Shown here: in pieces, positions 17,541 through 26,386 of the stretch | How the letters are laid out: every line of letters begins with the position of its first letter | Position numbering within the stretch: the stretch's first letter is position 1 | From: Gammaproteobacteria bacterium | GTDB lineage: Bacteria > Pseudomonadota > Gammaproteobacteria > DSM-16500 | Assembly: GCA_013816845.1 (NCBI GenBank) | Contig: JACDDU010000002.1 | Location: 124,001-188,000, forward strand | DNA: 64,000 nucleotides | Direction: 5' to 3' | Notes under the pieces: model-generated | Database searches by the model: none | What the model was told of the DNA's origin: nothing | The model's input: only the letters and a program-made list of their open reading frames with translations | Made by a program: the position numbers and the translations under genes

Positions 17541-18161
17541 TTACTGATCCATTCTTCTTTTTAGTTCATTCAGTACATCTAAAAATATAATCCGCCTTTT
17601 TGTTAGTAATATTAATAAATGAAATAATAAGTCAGCAGATTCACTAATGAGTGCATAGTTATCACCTGCAACACCAGCTAATGCAGTCTCAACACCTTCT
17701 TCACCTACTTTTTGCGCGATTCTTTGCGTTCCAGAATTAAATAACTGAGACACATAGCTGTTTTCAGTTTTTTCTATATATCGTTGCTCTATGGTGTTTT
17801 CAAGTTTAGTTAAAATATTCAACGAAGTTGTTGAGCAGTCGCCAAAACAGCTTTTGCCATCAAGGTGGCAAGTATTGCCAATGGGGATTGCTAAGATTAA
17901 CAAAGTGTCTCTATCGCAATCAGGTGATATGCTAACAACAGTCAGGTAATTGCCCGATGTTTCTCCTTTTACCCAAAGCCTATTCTTCGTTCGACTAAAG
18001 AAAGTCACCTTACCGCTTGAGCATGTAAGCGCAAGCGCTTCTTGGGTCATGTATCCCAGCATTAAAACTTGTAAGGTTACGCTGTCTTGTATTACAGCGG
18101 GAATTAATCCGTTGCTCTTATCCCAATTTAAATTCGTTAATTCTGATATTTGAGTATTCAT
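17541..18161 (-). CDS. hisI: Bifunctional HisIE: phosphoribosyl-AMP cyclohydrolase / phosphoribosyl-ATP pyrophosphatase
   Basis: HisIE carries out steps 2 and 3 of histidine synthesis. The first 110 residues are the HisI cyclohydrolase domain ([33 protein letters not shown], and metal ligands in [11 protein letters not shown] and [11 protein letters not shown]). The remaining part is the HisE pyrophosphohydrolase ([24 protein letters not shown], with the acidic metal site, and [12 protein letters not shown]). The 206-residue length is normal for the fusion. ATG 18161 overlaps the hisF stop by four bases. It is the last gene of the operon; the DNA beyond its stop contains a truncated pseudogene. 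Confidence 0.96.
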   Translation of the reverse strand: MNTQISELTNLNWDKSNGLIPAVIQDSVTLQVLMLGYMTQEALALTCSSGKVTFFSRTKNRLWVKGETSGNYLTVVSISPDCDRDTLLILAIPIGNTCHLDGKSCFGDCSTTSLNILTKLENTIEQRYIEKTENSYVSQLFNSGTQRIAQKVGEEGVETALAGVAGDNYALISESADLLFHLLILLTKRRIIFLDVLNELKRRMDQ

Positions 18162-18925
18162 AATCTGACCTTTATATTTTTTAAACGCAAATATTCTTTT
18201 AAATCTGGGATTAAAATATGCTTGGTATGAAAAACACTGGCAGCTAATGCGCCATCAACCTTCGCTTCATCAAACACTTCGTTAAAATGTTCGTATTGAC
18301 CCGCACCACCAGAAGCTATAATAGGTACATTTATTAGGCTTCGAAGTTGAGAAAGTTGTCTAATGTCATAACCATTTTTGACACCATCTTGGTTCATGCA
18401 ATTTAAAACAATTTCACCCGCACCCAAGTTCTCCGCTTCAATAGCCCATTCCATTGTTTTTCTATCAGCGGCACGAATTTTCGTTTCATCGCCTGTATAT
18501 TGATAGACATAGTAATCTCCATTTATTTGATGGCTATCAATGCCAACAACTACGCATTGACTGCCGAACTCTTCAGCCAACATTGAAATTAATTTAGGAT
18601 TTTCAAGTGCTGGGGAATTAATAGATATCTTGTCTGCCCCTGAATTTAAAATCAGTCTGGCGTCGGCTATTGAACGAATGCCGCCTGCTACACAAAATGG
18701 AATATCTAATAGACGAGCAATGTCAGATATCCAGTTTTTATCTACTAATCGTCCGTCACTGCTGGCAGTAATATCATAAAATACCAGCTCATCCGCGCCT
18801 GCATCACGGTAATATTTAGCATACTCAAGTATGCTGCCCATCACTTGATGACTCTTGAATTGAACTCCTTTTACTACCACGCTATCCTTAACATCAAGGC
18901 AGGGAATAATTCGTTTTGTTAACAT
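18158..18925 (-). CDS. hisF: Imidazole glycerol phosphate synthase cyclase subunit HisF
   Basis: HisF is the (beta/alpha)8 cyclase that, with HisH, makes imidazole glycerol phosphate and AICAR from PRFAR and glutamine-derived ammonia. The two catalytic Asp regions are present: [10 protein letters not shown] near the N terminus and VVVGIDSHQ near residue 130. Phosphate-binding loops are visible ([20 protein letters not shown]). Its 255 residues match the family. It overlaps hisA by seven bases (18919-18925) and hisI by four, so the distal genes are translationally coupled. Confidence 0.97.
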   Translation of the reverse strand: MLTKRIIPCLDVKDSVVVKGVQFKSHQVMGSILEYAKYYRDAGADELVFYDITASSDGRLVDKNWISDIARLLDIPFCVAGGIRSIADARLILNSGADKISINSPALENPKLISMLAEEFGSQCVVVGIDSHQINGDYYVYQYTGDETKIRAADRKTMEWAIEAENLGAGEIVLNCMNQDGVKNGYDIRQLSQLRSLINVPIIASGGAGQYEHFNEVFDEAKVDGALAASVFHTKHILIPDLKEYLRLKNIKVRL

Positions 18926-19647
18926 GCTAATACCTCGGGTAATTCAAGTTTATTTTCGTAAAGTGCCCGCCCTACAATTGCACCGCTCAATCCCTGATTT
19001 TTAAGTGATTTGATGTCATCAAGCGAGCGTATTCCACCCGATGCCTGTAAACAGAGAAAAGGAAATTTATCCAACAACTGCTTATATAAATTACAATCTG
19101 GGCCACTCAATGTGCCATCTAATGAAATATTCGTGCATAACACATGTTTTAAGCCAAATCGTTCATAGAAACGAATCATGTCAAACAACGATTGTACGCT
19201 GATATCTTTCCACGCATTAGTAGTAATCATTGGTTGATTACTACTATTAAAAATAACATCTAACGCTAGCACAATTCGATCAGCTCCGAACTCATTTAAC
19301 CAAGTCGAAACTTCATTTGGTTGCTGTACAGCCATGCTTCCAACAATGACACGAGCAGCGCCAATTTTCAGTAAAGCTTCCACTTGAGTTTTATCTCTAA
19401 TGCCGCCACCTGTTTGAACTTTAATGTTGGTCTCTGTGATAATGGTAGAAATCAACGACAGTTGATTATTATCAGGATCATCTGCGCCACTCAAATCAAC
19501 AATGTGTATCCATTCAGCGCCATCGACAGCGAATTTCTTTGCTGTTGAAATAGGATCAACACTGTAAATAGTCTCACGGTTAAAATCACCTTGATATAAA
19601 CGTACACATTTTGAATTTCGAATATCAATTGCAGGATAAATAATCAT
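18919..19647 (-). CDS. hisA: ProFAR isomerase HisA
   Basis: HisA isomerises ProFAR to PRFAR. The 242-residue (beta/alpha)8 barrel shows the catalytic Asp near the start ([21 protein letters not shown]), [10 protein letters not shown], the phosphate-binding VQTGGGIRD and LQASGGIRS, and the C-terminal [16 protein letters not shown] 19647 abuts the hisH stop (TAA-ATG, no spacer), and its own stop overlaps hisF. Homology to HisF reflects the known barrel duplication in this pathway. Confidence 0.97.
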   Translation of the reverse strand: MIIYPAIDIRNSKCVRLYQGDFNRETIYSVDPISTAKKFAVDGAEWIHIVDLSGADDPDNNQLSLISTIITETNIKVQTGGGIRDKTQVEALLKIGAARVIVGSMAVQQPNEVSTWLNEFGADRIVLALDVIFNSSNQPMITTNAWKDISVQSLFDMIRFYERFGLKHVLCTNISLDGTLSGPDCNLYKQLLDKFPFLCLQASGGIRSLDDIKSLKNQGLSGAIVGRALYENKLELPEVLAC

Positions 19648-20235
19648 TTATAACTCCAGAAAATTTTTAATAATGAGTGATCCTACAGAGCCTGATCGTT
19701 CTGGGTGAAACTGTGCACCAAAATAGTTTCGACATTGGACTGCTGCTGAAAAATCCGAACTATGACTTGTCACCGCTGTAGTCTGTGAGCCAACTGGCGC
19801 TGCGTAACTATGGACGTAGTAAACATAAGATTGCTCAGCGACTCCTTTCATGATTGCTATATCAGAAACATTAAGAAGTGCATTCCAACCCATATGCGGT
19901 ACAGTTAAATTATCAGAAGGAATTAGTTTTTTGACTTTACCGGGAATAATACTCAAGCATGTAATATCCCCTTCTTGTGAGTGATCAAATAATATTTGCA
20001 TGCCAAGACAAATTCCTAGCACCGGTTGTGTCAAAGAGCGTATGACATCAATCAACCCAAGGTTAGCCAAGTTTTTCATGGCGGTACTTGCAGAAGTAAC
20101 GCCCGGTAAAAGAACATGGCTGGAATTTGTTATCACTTTAGCATCTTGGCTGATGTTTGCTGATACACCCAGTCTATTCAAGCTGTAGACGAGTGATGCA
20201 AGGTTAGAGCCGCCGTAATCTATAATTGTAATCAT
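19648..20235 (-). CDS. hisH: Imidazole glycerol phosphate synthase glutaminase subunit HisH
   Basis: HisH is the class I glutamine amidotransferase that feeds ammonia to HisF. The catalytic triad region is readable: nucleophile Cys in VLGICLGMQILFDHS, and His/Glu in GAQFHPERSGSVG. The N-terminal IIDYGGSNLASL and the oxyanion loop LPGVTSAS are typical. It has 195 residues. Its ATG (20235) overlaps the hisB stop by four bases and its stop directly abuts the hisA start, which fits equal expression of the two synthase subunits. Confidence 0.97.
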   Translation of the reverse strand: MITIIDYGGSNLASLVYSLNRLGVSANISQDAKVITNSSHVLLPGVTSASTAMKNLANLGLIDVIRSLTQPVLGICLGMQILFDHSQEGDITCLSIIPGKVKKLIPSDNLTVPHMGWNALLNVSDIAIMKGVAEQSYVYYVHSYAAPVGSQTTAVTSHSSDFSAAVQCRNYFGAQFHPERSGSVGSLIIKNFLEL

Positions 20236-21293
20236 AGAACACCTTTTGTCGTGGGCAGTTCATTGCCTTGTTTATAGATTGCTTGTTTTAATGCACGGCC
20301 AAAGCTTTTAAAGATAGATTCAACCATGTGATGAGCATTTTCACCTTTAACTTTAATGTGAATTGCTGCACCTAGGCTTTCAGAGAGAGATCTAAAAAAA
20401 TGTGAAACAAGCTCAGTGGGTAAATCACCCACTTTTTCTCTGTTAAACGAGCCTTCAAAGACAAAGTAAGGTCTGCCACTCAAATCCAAAGCCACCTCTG
20501 CACTGGCCTCATCCATCGGTAACAAGAAACCATATCGATTGATCCCTAACTTATCGCCTAAAGCTGTTCTAAGTGCACTGCCTAATGCAAGGGCTGTGTC
20601 CTCAACTGTGTGATGTTCATCAACATCTAAATCACCTGTCACATTGATATCTAAATTGAAGTCGCCGTGTTTGGCGAGCTGTTCGAGCATGTGATCATAG
20701 AATCCGACACCAGTGGCGATATTTATTTTTTTACATTGATCAAGGTTCACTGCGACTGACACATTTGTTTCTTTAGTGCTACGTTGAATTTCAGCGAATC
20801 TGGGTTTATCTAATATCTGTCTGGCTATCTCTAACCAATCACATTCTATCTTATATAAAATACCAGTAATCCCCATGTTTTTGGCTAGCTGCAAATCAGT
20901 CTCTCTATCTCCAATGACATAAGAACGTGCAAAATCAATTTTGTCACTTCGTAAATAGTTCATCACAAGGCCTAGCCTTGGTTTTCGGCACTCACAGGCG
21001 TCGTCCTGAGTGTGAGGGCAAATACAAATATCATCGAAGCTTATACCTTGCGAGTTAAATATATTAATCATCATGGCTTGCGATGCTTCAAACAAATTCT
21101 TCTCAAATGATTTAGTCCCAAGCCCATCTTGGTTGGTAACCAACACAAATGAATATCCAGCGTCCTTCAATAGTAGTAATGCAGGAATAACATTATTTTT
21201 CAGTCGTAATTTCGAAATGCAATCAACCTGTTTATCCATCGGTTCATCAATGAGCGTTCCATCTCTATCCAGAAATAATATTTTTTTTAACAT
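20232..21293 (-). CDS. hisB: Bifunctional HisB: histidinol-phosphatase / IGP dehydratase
   Basis: HisB performs steps 6 and 8 of the pathway. Residues 1-165 are a HAD phosphatase (FLDRDGTLIDE with the DxD nucleophile pair; LVTNQDGLG; the zinc loop CPHTQDDACECRKP; GDRETDLQLA). Residues about 166-353 are imidazoleglycerol-phosphate dehydratase, with metal-binding His motifs GFYDHMLEQLAKHG, DVDEHHTVEDTALALG and NAHHMVESIFKSFGRALK. The fused form is typical of gammaproteobacteria. The start ATG 21293 overlaps the 3' end of hisC by 29 bases; MLKKILFLDRDGTL aligns with the normal N terminus, so the overlap is real. Confidence 0.97.
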   Translation of the reverse strand: MLKKILFLDRDGTLIDEPMDKQVDCISKLRLKNNVIPALLLLKDAGYSFVLVTNQDGLGTKSFEKNLFEASQAMMINIFNSQGISFDDICICPHTQDDACECRKPRLGLVMNYLRSDKIDFARSYVIGDRETDLQLAKNMGITGILYKIECDWLEIARQILDKPRFAEIQRSTKETNVSVAVNLDQCKKINIATGVGFYDHMLEQLAKHGDFNLDINVTGDLDVDEHHTVEDTALALGSALRTALGDKLGINRYGFLLPMDEASAEVALDLSGRPYFVFEGSFNREKVGDLPTELVSHFFRSLSESLGAAIHIKVKGENAHHMVESIFKSFGRALKQAIYKQGNELPTTKGVL

Positions 21294-22329
21294 TGCTTAT
21301 AGCCTCGCGTAATAGTGCATTTTCATTAGGTGATCCGATAGTGATGCGTACACAATTATTTAAGCCGTAATCACTGCTTCTATTTCTTATAACAATTCCA
21401 TATTTTAAGCAGGCATTCATCATCTTATTAGCATCAACAGTTTGAATGAGGAGATAATTAGCTTGGCTTTCCCAAACTTTCTTGACTGAGGGAATTTTTG
21501 TGAGAAATTCTTTCATCAATTCCTTCTCTTTCTGAATCGTAGAAATAATATTTTGTGTTATATTGGAATTTACCTGCTGACAGACAATGTCGGAGATTGG
21601 CGATGGAATAGGGTAAGGTGCAATTATCTTTAATAAAAGTTTAATAATTTCACTGTTAGCAATAGTCACTCCACACCGTATGCCAGCTAAACCGTAAGCT
21701 TTTGACAACGTCCGCAGGATCACAAGATTTGGATAGTCATTAATGCAGTTAGCTACGCTTTCTTCATTGGCGAATTCAATATAAGCCTCGTCCACTACAA
21801 TAACCGACTTATCACTTAAGGACTGACACAGGGATAAGATGTCAGATTTAGATAGTACATTTCCTGTTGGATTGTTCGGTGAACAAAGAAATATAATTTT
21901 AATGGCTGGCTCCCACGCACATAATAATGCATCCACATCAAGCGAGAATTCCCTATCTTTTATTAAAGGAACTTCAATTATTTCTGCACCTTGAATAGTG
22001 GCGGCGACTTTATACATTCCGTAAGTCGGCGGGCATACCATGATTTTGTCTAGCCCTTCTCGACAAAATAAACGTATTAGTAAATCAATGCCTTCATCGC
22101 TACCTCGGGTAACAATAATTTGTTGTCTGTCTACGCCGTATACATTTGTAAGTAGGTCAGCTAATTTATCAGGCTGAGATTCAGGGTAACGATTATAACG
22201 TGTATCGCTATAAGCATTTTCATTTGCATCTAAAAAAACACTGCCTTTTAATCCTTCGCTTCTGGCAGAGCGATATGCCTTCATGCTGACAATCTCTTTT
22301 CTGGCCAAGTCGGTTATATTATTTTTCAC
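21265..22329 (-). CDS. hisC: Histidinol-phosphate aminotransferase HisC
   Basis: HisC is the PLP-dependent transaminase making histidinol phosphate. I place the start at GTG 22329, inside the end of hisD, because the resulting N terminus (KNNITDLARKEIVSMKAYRSAR) aligns with the family start; a TTG at 22344 would add five residues. Motifs: VFLDANENAY, the cofactor-binding CSPNNPTGN, VVDEAYIEFA, and the PLP Lys in LRTLSKAYGLAGIRCG with the phosphate-binding Arg. The product has 354 residues. It overlaps hisD and hisB, continuing the coupled gene chain. Confidence 0.95.
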   Translation of the reverse strand: MKNNITDLARKEIVSMKAYRSARSEGLKGSVFLDANENAYSDTRYNRYPESQPDKLADLLTNVYGVDRQQIIVTRGSDEGIDLLIRLFCREGLDKIMVCPPTYGMYKVAATIQGAEIIEVPLIKDREFSLDVDALLCAWEPAIKIIFLCSPNNPTGNVLSKSDILSLCQSLSDKSVIVVDEAYIEFANEESVANCINDYPNLVILRTLSKAYGLAGIRCGVTIANSEIIKLLLKIIAPYPIPSPISDIVCQQVNSNITQNIISTIQKEKELMKEFLTKIPSVKKVWESQANYLLIQTVDANKMMNACLKYGIVIRNRSSDYGLNNCVRITIGSPNENALLREAISNVKKNIISG

Positions 22330-23629
22330 TATTCTTCCCCTCAAGTCTGATTGTCACAGCATTCATGTGAGCGTCTAAACCTTCTATTTCAGTCAGGACT
22401 TTTATTGTATCGTTAAGGTCTATTAGGCCTTCCTTTGTTAACTCCTGAATTGAGATACTCTTCATGAAATCTCTGACAGATAAGCCGCCTGATTTTTTTG
22501 CATAACCATCAGTAGGCAATACATGATTTGTGCCGCTTGCATAGTCTCCAGCTGTTACTGGTGACCACTTGCCTAAGAATACTGAGCCTGCATTACTTAT
22601 TAAATTCAGATATTTTCTTGGATCATCTACTTGTAGCATCAAATGCTCGGGCGCATACCGGTTAGATACTTGCAGCGCTTCTTCAATTGAATCAACAATA
22701 ATCATTCGACTATTTTGAAGCGCTTCCAGAATGATCGAGTTTCTTGCTAAATTTCTTGTTTGTTCTTGCAATGAATGATTTACTTTATCGCACATAGCTA
22801 AGGCTGTAGTTATTAGTAAGACCTGTGAATCAGAGCCGTGCTCAGCTTGTGCTAATAAATCAGCTGCAACATAGTCAGGATTTGCATTAGCATCTGCCAC
22901 GACTAATACTTCAGATGGTCCAGCAGGTAAGTCGTATGCTGCGCCATCGACATCCTGAGCAACAATCATTTTAGCTTGCGTCACGAATGAATTGCCTGGC
23001 CCAAATATTTTGTACACTTTCGGGATGGTGGCTGTCCCATATGCCATGGCAGCAATCGCTTGCGCACCACCTAATTTATAAACTTTATCAATGTCGCAAA
23101 GTTCGGCTGCAACCAATATGTTCGGGTCTATATTGCCATTATTTGTTGGTGGGGAGCATAAAATACGTATAGGACAGCCAGCAATTTTAGATGGAACACC
23201 GAGCATCAGTGCAGTCGATATTAAAGGTGCAGTTCCACCCGGAATATAAAGTCCGATGCGCTCAATAGGAATTGCGCGACTTTCACATAACACGCCGGTT
23301 GACACTTCAACGCTATAATTTTGTATTCGTTGCGGTGCATGATAGGCCGTTAGTTGCGAAATAACTTTTTTTATAGACTGAATAGTGTTCGGATTAATTT
23401 TTTTTTGAGCTTCCTCGAATTCCTCCACACTGACCTGTAAATTATCTAACTTAACACCGTCATATTTATCGGTCATTTCTTTGCATGCAACATCACCTTC
23501 CCTGCGTACTCGTTCTACCATTTCTCGGATTTGATTATTAAAGGTCGAATTTTTTTTTCGTAATGGTCTCTTGAGCAGACTAATTTTCTCATTCTCAGAT
23601 ACAGTTTTCCAAATTATAGTTTTAAGCAC
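22319..23629 (-). CDS. hisD: Histidinol dehydrogenase HisD
   Basis: HisD is the zinc-dependent NAD enzyme oxidising histidinol to histidine in two steps. The 436-residue product shows IPIERIGLYIPGGTAPLISTALM, GGAQAIAAMAYGT, GPGNSFVTQAK, DLPAGPSEVLVVAD, the catalytic/zinc segment LLAQAEHGSDSQ, APEHL and TNHVLPTDGYAKKSGGLSV, covering all expected conserved blocks. ATG 23629 is nine bases after the hisG stop. It is longer at the N terminus than strictly needed but consistent with the family. Confidence 0.97.
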   Translation of the reverse strand: MLKTIIWKTVSENEKISLLKRPLRKKNSTFNNQIREMVERVRREGDVACKEMTDKYDGVKLDNLQVSVEEFEEAQKKINPNTIQSIKKVISQLTAYHAPQRIQNYSVEVSTGVLCESRAIPIERIGLYIPGGTAPLISTALMLGVPSKIAGCPIRILCSPPTNNGNIDPNILVAAELCDIDKVYKLGGAQAIAAMAYGTATIPKVYKIFGPGNSFVTQAKMIVAQDVDGAAYDLPAGPSEVLVVADANANPDYVAADLLAQAEHGSDSQVLLITTALAMCDKVNHSLQEQTRNLARNSIILEALQNSRMIIVDSIEEALQVSNRYAPEHLMLQVDDPRKYLNLISNAGSVFLGKWSPVTAGDYASGTNHVLPTDGYAKKSGGLSVRDFMKSISIQELTKEGLIDLNDTIKVLTEIEGLDAHMNAVTIRLEGKNSEK

Positions 23630-23638
23630 ATACTCTCC

Positions 23639-24535
23639 TCAGGCCATCATTTTTTCAACGGGTAAAACCAGTATTGATGTGGCGCCAGCAGACTTTAGAT
23701 TTTCCATGGTTTCCCAGAAAATATTCTCACTACACAAAGCGTGAATAGCGACTTTATTCGGATCCCCTTGCAGCTCCAGAATCGTGGGTCTTTCAACGCC
23801 TGGGAGTAAGGATACGATGCTCTCTAATGCTGATTTGGGGGCGTGTAACATAATGTATTTACTTCCACACGCACGCTGCGATCCCTGAACGCGATTTTTA
23901 AATATTTCAGCGATTTTTTGTTTTTCAGTAGATAGTATTTTTGATGATTGGATTAAAACAGCCTGACTTTCTAACACCGTTTCAACTTCTTTTAGATTAT
24001 TTGCTTCTAGTGTTGCACCAGAAGAAACAAGATCACAAATCGCATCAGCGAGACCTAGTTTTGGTGCTATTTCTACTGATCCTGATAAATTAATAATTTC
24101 TGATTTAACTTTATTTATTTCGAGAAATTCTTTTAACAAGTCTGGATAGCTTGTTGCGATACGACAGTTTTTAAGGCTAGATATATTTCCATATTGAAAG
24201 TTTTTAGGCACGGCGATGGAAAGCCTGCAATAAGCAAAATTTAAAGTCCGAATGACTTCAACTTTATTTTTTAAGTTACTGTTATTTTGTAATACCTTTT
24301 CATTCAATAAATTGGTTCCAACTATACCAAAATCACAGATCCCCTCTGATATGAGACTTGGAATATCATCATCTCTGACTAAGAGTACATCAAGTTCAAA
24401 GTTGTCACTTTGGCAAAAGAGCTGCTCTTTTCGCGGTTTAATGGATATTCCGCATCCAGCCATTAGTCGCAATGACTCGTCATTTAATCTGCCAGACTTC
24501 TGTATTGCGATACGTATTCGATTATTGTTTTGCAT
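23639..24535 (-). CDS. hisG: ATP phosphoribosyltransferase HisG (long form)
   Basis: HisG catalyses the first, feedback-regulated step, joining ATP and PRPP. Its 298 residues make it the long hexameric form with a C-terminal ACT-like histidine-binding domain (about residues 220-298; ERPTILEL...VAIHALCSENIFWETMENLKSAGATSILVLPVEKM), so it would not need HisZ. The N-terminal catalytic part carries RIRIAIQKSGRL, DVLLVRDDDIPSLI and the PRPP loop DAICDLVSSGATLEANNL. It is the first structural gene after the attenuator; ATG 24535 has AGTAGG just upstream. Confidence 0.97.
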   Translation of the reverse strand: MQNNNRIRIAIQKSGRLNDESLRLMAGCGISIKPRKEQLFCQSDNFELDVLLVRDDDIPSLISEGICDFGIVGTNLLNEKVLQNNSNLKNKVEVIRTLNFAYCRLSIAVPKNFQYGNISSLKNCRIATSYPDLLKEFLEINKVKSEIINLSGSVEIAPKLGLADAICDLVSSGATLEANNLKEVETVLESQAVLIQSSKILSTEKQKIAEIFKNRVQGSQRACGSKYIMLHAPKSALESIVSLLPGVERPTILELQGDPNKVAIHALCSENIFWETMENLKSAGATSILVLPVEKMMA

Positions 24536-24563
24536 TTACCTACTCCCACAAAGTATTGAACGT

Positions 24564-24599
24564 AAAAAAACCCCGGGAAACTTTTGCCGCCCAGGGTTT
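24564..24599 (-). terminator. his attenuator: Rho-independent terminator
   Basis: On the - strand, arm AAACCCTGGG (24599-24590) pairs with CCCGGGGTTT (24577-24568, one G-U pair), followed by a run of seven T. It lies between the His-rich leader peptide and hisG, the normal place of the his attenuator. An alternative hairpin, GTTTG (24613-24609) with CAAAC (24600-24596), uses the first bases of the terminator arm and would act as antiterminator. Confidence 0.92.
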
Positions 24600-24700
24600 G
24601 ATGACATCCAAACTCATGCGGGAGGCAAATAGCCTCCCTTCAGTAGAGGCTATCTCAACTGATGGTGATGTGCATGATGTTTTACAAATTTAAAAATCAT
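24600..24700 (-). promoter_or_regulatory. his leader RNA with mutually exclusive hairpins
   Basis: Three competing structures can be drawn on the - strand. The pause hairpin is AGCCTC (24651-24646) with GAGGCT (24636-24631), which contains the leader stop codon. The second stem is GGGAGGC (24638-24632) with GCCTCCC (24626-24620), which reuses the same bases. The antiterminator is GTTTG/CAAAC (24613-24596), which blocks the terminator. Ribosome stalling at the His codons would free the second stem set and favour read-through. This is the classical transcription attenuation design of enterobacterial his operons. The promoter is probably in 24701-24900; I do not assign exact boxes. Confidence 0.85.
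24650..24700 (-). CDS. hisL: his operon leader peptide
   Basis: A 16-codon frame, ATG 24700 to TAG 24650-24652, encodes MIFKFVKHHAHHHQLR: five His codons within six positions. AGAGAAAT lies at ribosome-binding distance upstream. It is the sensing part of the attenuator: scarce charged tRNA-His stalls the ribosome here and allows transcription into hisG. It differs from the E. coli leader in having an Ala interrupt the His run. Confidence 0.92.
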   Translation of the reverse strand: MIFKFVKHHAHHHQLR

Positions 24701-24921
24701 TTTTAATTTCTCTTCATATTTTTAACTATGAACATATTAATCCATATCTTTTTGACTTATGCAAGGGTGTTTTTGTTAAAGATTTCTTATCCAAATATAA
24801 CCTATTGTATAAATTGGTGTTTTAAACAAACAAGTTATGTAATATCGATAATGCGTCTTATCGTGTGTTGAACGTATACATTTTTCAAGTCCTTTTTCAG
24901 GTTAAACGGAACCAACTGATT
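24701..24921. other. Gap upstream of the his leader, promoter candidate
   Basis: A very AT-rich stretch between the his leader and a decayed tniB-like gene, with no coding potential seen. It must hold the his promoter if the operon still has its own. There is no recognisable operator and no inverted terminal repeat of a transposon was identified by eye. Confidence 0.3.
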
Positions 24922-25800
24922 TTATGATGCCTCTGCTAAACTCCTTTCAAATGTTTTGCGCCACTCTGAAAGAGAATGGTAATCAATCATCCTAAACATC
25001 ATTTCATTTATTGTTGCTTTCGTATAAATAGCTTGAATAGCAGCTTTTCGCAACAAAGTGACTATCTCTCCTAAAATTCCTTCGCTTTTTTGCAAGATAA
25101 ATTCAGATATCTTTGGGTCATTCAAGTTTGATGGCTTTTTTAAAGGAAAGGTGGCAGCCATGCTAGCCAACAACGAATCATATTCTCTTCCCACTTTCCA
25201 TCTTGCAAAACAAAAAGTTCAAAACGATTCTCAAGTTGCGTATCACTGCGAATAGCTAGATAAGCATCTTTTGTGCCAACACAAATTAAAGGGATTTTTA
25301 ATTCATTACCAATAAGGCGCAATAAATTAAGAAATTCACGTTGTTTGTTATTTTGCCCGCCTAATGAATTGTGAATCTCATCAATAATTAACATCTTCAC
25401 TTTATATTCTCTAAAGAGAGAAATAATCTGGTTTTCTAGATAGCCAATATTAGATCTACTATACGTCCAGGTACACGCCAATTTAAATTTTCGAGAATTG
25501 CTAAGTAAAATCGTCTTGCATCAGGTAGTGGCGGCATTTGGATCGATACTATCGGCATTTCAACAAGATAATCTTGCTCTAAACCATAAAATTGATTCGT
25601 TGTCGTTGCGGATGATCAAAAAGATCTTTTTAGTTTTTCCAATGCTTTCATTGCAGTTGGATATCCAATCCAAATATCTTTTTTTATATGATTGACCCTT
25701 TCCCAATTTGGCAGCTTAACTAGCTCTCACACTTCAGGCAGTAGATGATTCAAGTCATCGACTGGTAGGGGTATTTGAAAATAGCAAATAGCAATAAAAT
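24922..25800 (-). pseudogene. tniB: Wrecked tniB/tnsC-like transposition ATPase gene
   Basis: Reading three frames of the - strand reassembles most of a TniB-family AAA ATPase, the target-selection protein of Tn5053/Tn7-like elements. Fragments in order: PLPVDDLNHLLPEV, stop, ELVKLPNWERVNHIKKDIW, IGYPTAMKALEKL (25760-25620); EMPIVSIQMPPLPDARRFY (about 25540); VKMLIIDEIHNSLGG (Walker B) to VGTKDAYLAI..ENRFELFVL (25420-25190); then, after a frameshift near 25184, DSLLASMAATFPLKKPS and SEGILGEIVTLLRKAAIQAI (25170-25020). The Walker A region is lost in a damaged stretch. No tniA transposase is adjacent. It marks past transposon activity next to the his operon. Confidence 0.8.
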
Positions 25801-25857
25801 GCATTAAACTTCCTTTTGTCTCGGGGTAATATTCCTTTCGTTTCAGCGCAAATTAAA

Positions 25858-26358
25858 ATGAAAAATTATTTAATCAAGACAAAGCGCTTAGGGCTTCGTC
25901 TTCTCGATGCTCGCGACATTATTTATTTAGAAGGATTGGAGAGCGATCTAGATGTTAAACAATTCTTCCCAGATGGCGCAAGAGATCGCAACAAAACAGA
26001 AGATATGATTGTACGATTCATTTCTGCTTATGAAGAAAAAAATTTGTCGTGTTTTTTGCTATTTGATTTGAAATCAGAGGAATTGATGGGTCGGGCTGGT
26101 TTTGGGATTACTGAAACGGGTGATACCGAGGTGAGCTATGTTCTGCATAAAAGGTTTTGGGGTAAAGGCTATGCTTCTGAAGTAGTAACAAAATTACTTG
26201 AATATGCAAGAGAGCATATTGATGTTTATTACATTATTGATTATGCCCATGTGGGTAACATTGGTTCAACCCGAGTCATGGAAAAGTGTGGCATGAACTA
26301 TTATAAAAATGACATCGCCAAAGGTATTGAGTGCCGATTTTACCGAATTAAGAACTGA
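25858..26358 (+). CDS. GNAT family N-acetyltransferase (RimJ/RimL-like)
   Basis: A 166-residue GNAT protein with the features of ribosomal-protein/aminoglycoside-type acetyltransferases: an N-terminal strand LIKTKRLGLRLLDARD, core GRAGFGI, TEVSYVLHKRFWGKGYASEVVTKLLEYA (acetyl-CoA pyrophosphate-binding loop, RxxGxA-like) and a C-terminal NIGSTRVMEKCGM (motif B: N-x-x-S-x-R-V-x-E-K-x-G). I use ATG 25858; a TTG 42 bases upstream extends the frame without similarity. It follows the tniB remnant and precedes a GFA-domain gene. The substrate is unknown. Confidence 0.85.
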   Translation: MKNYLIKTKRLGLRLLDARDIIYLEGLESDLDVKQFFPDGARDRNKTEDMIVRFISAYEEKNLSCFLLFDLKSEELMGRAGFGITETGDTEVSYVLHKRFWGKGYASEVVTKLLEYAREHIDVYYIIDYAHVGNIGSTRVMEKCGMNYYKNDIAKGIECRFYRIKN

Positions 26359-26386
26359 TGACTATTCATAACAAGGATTGTTTTAT

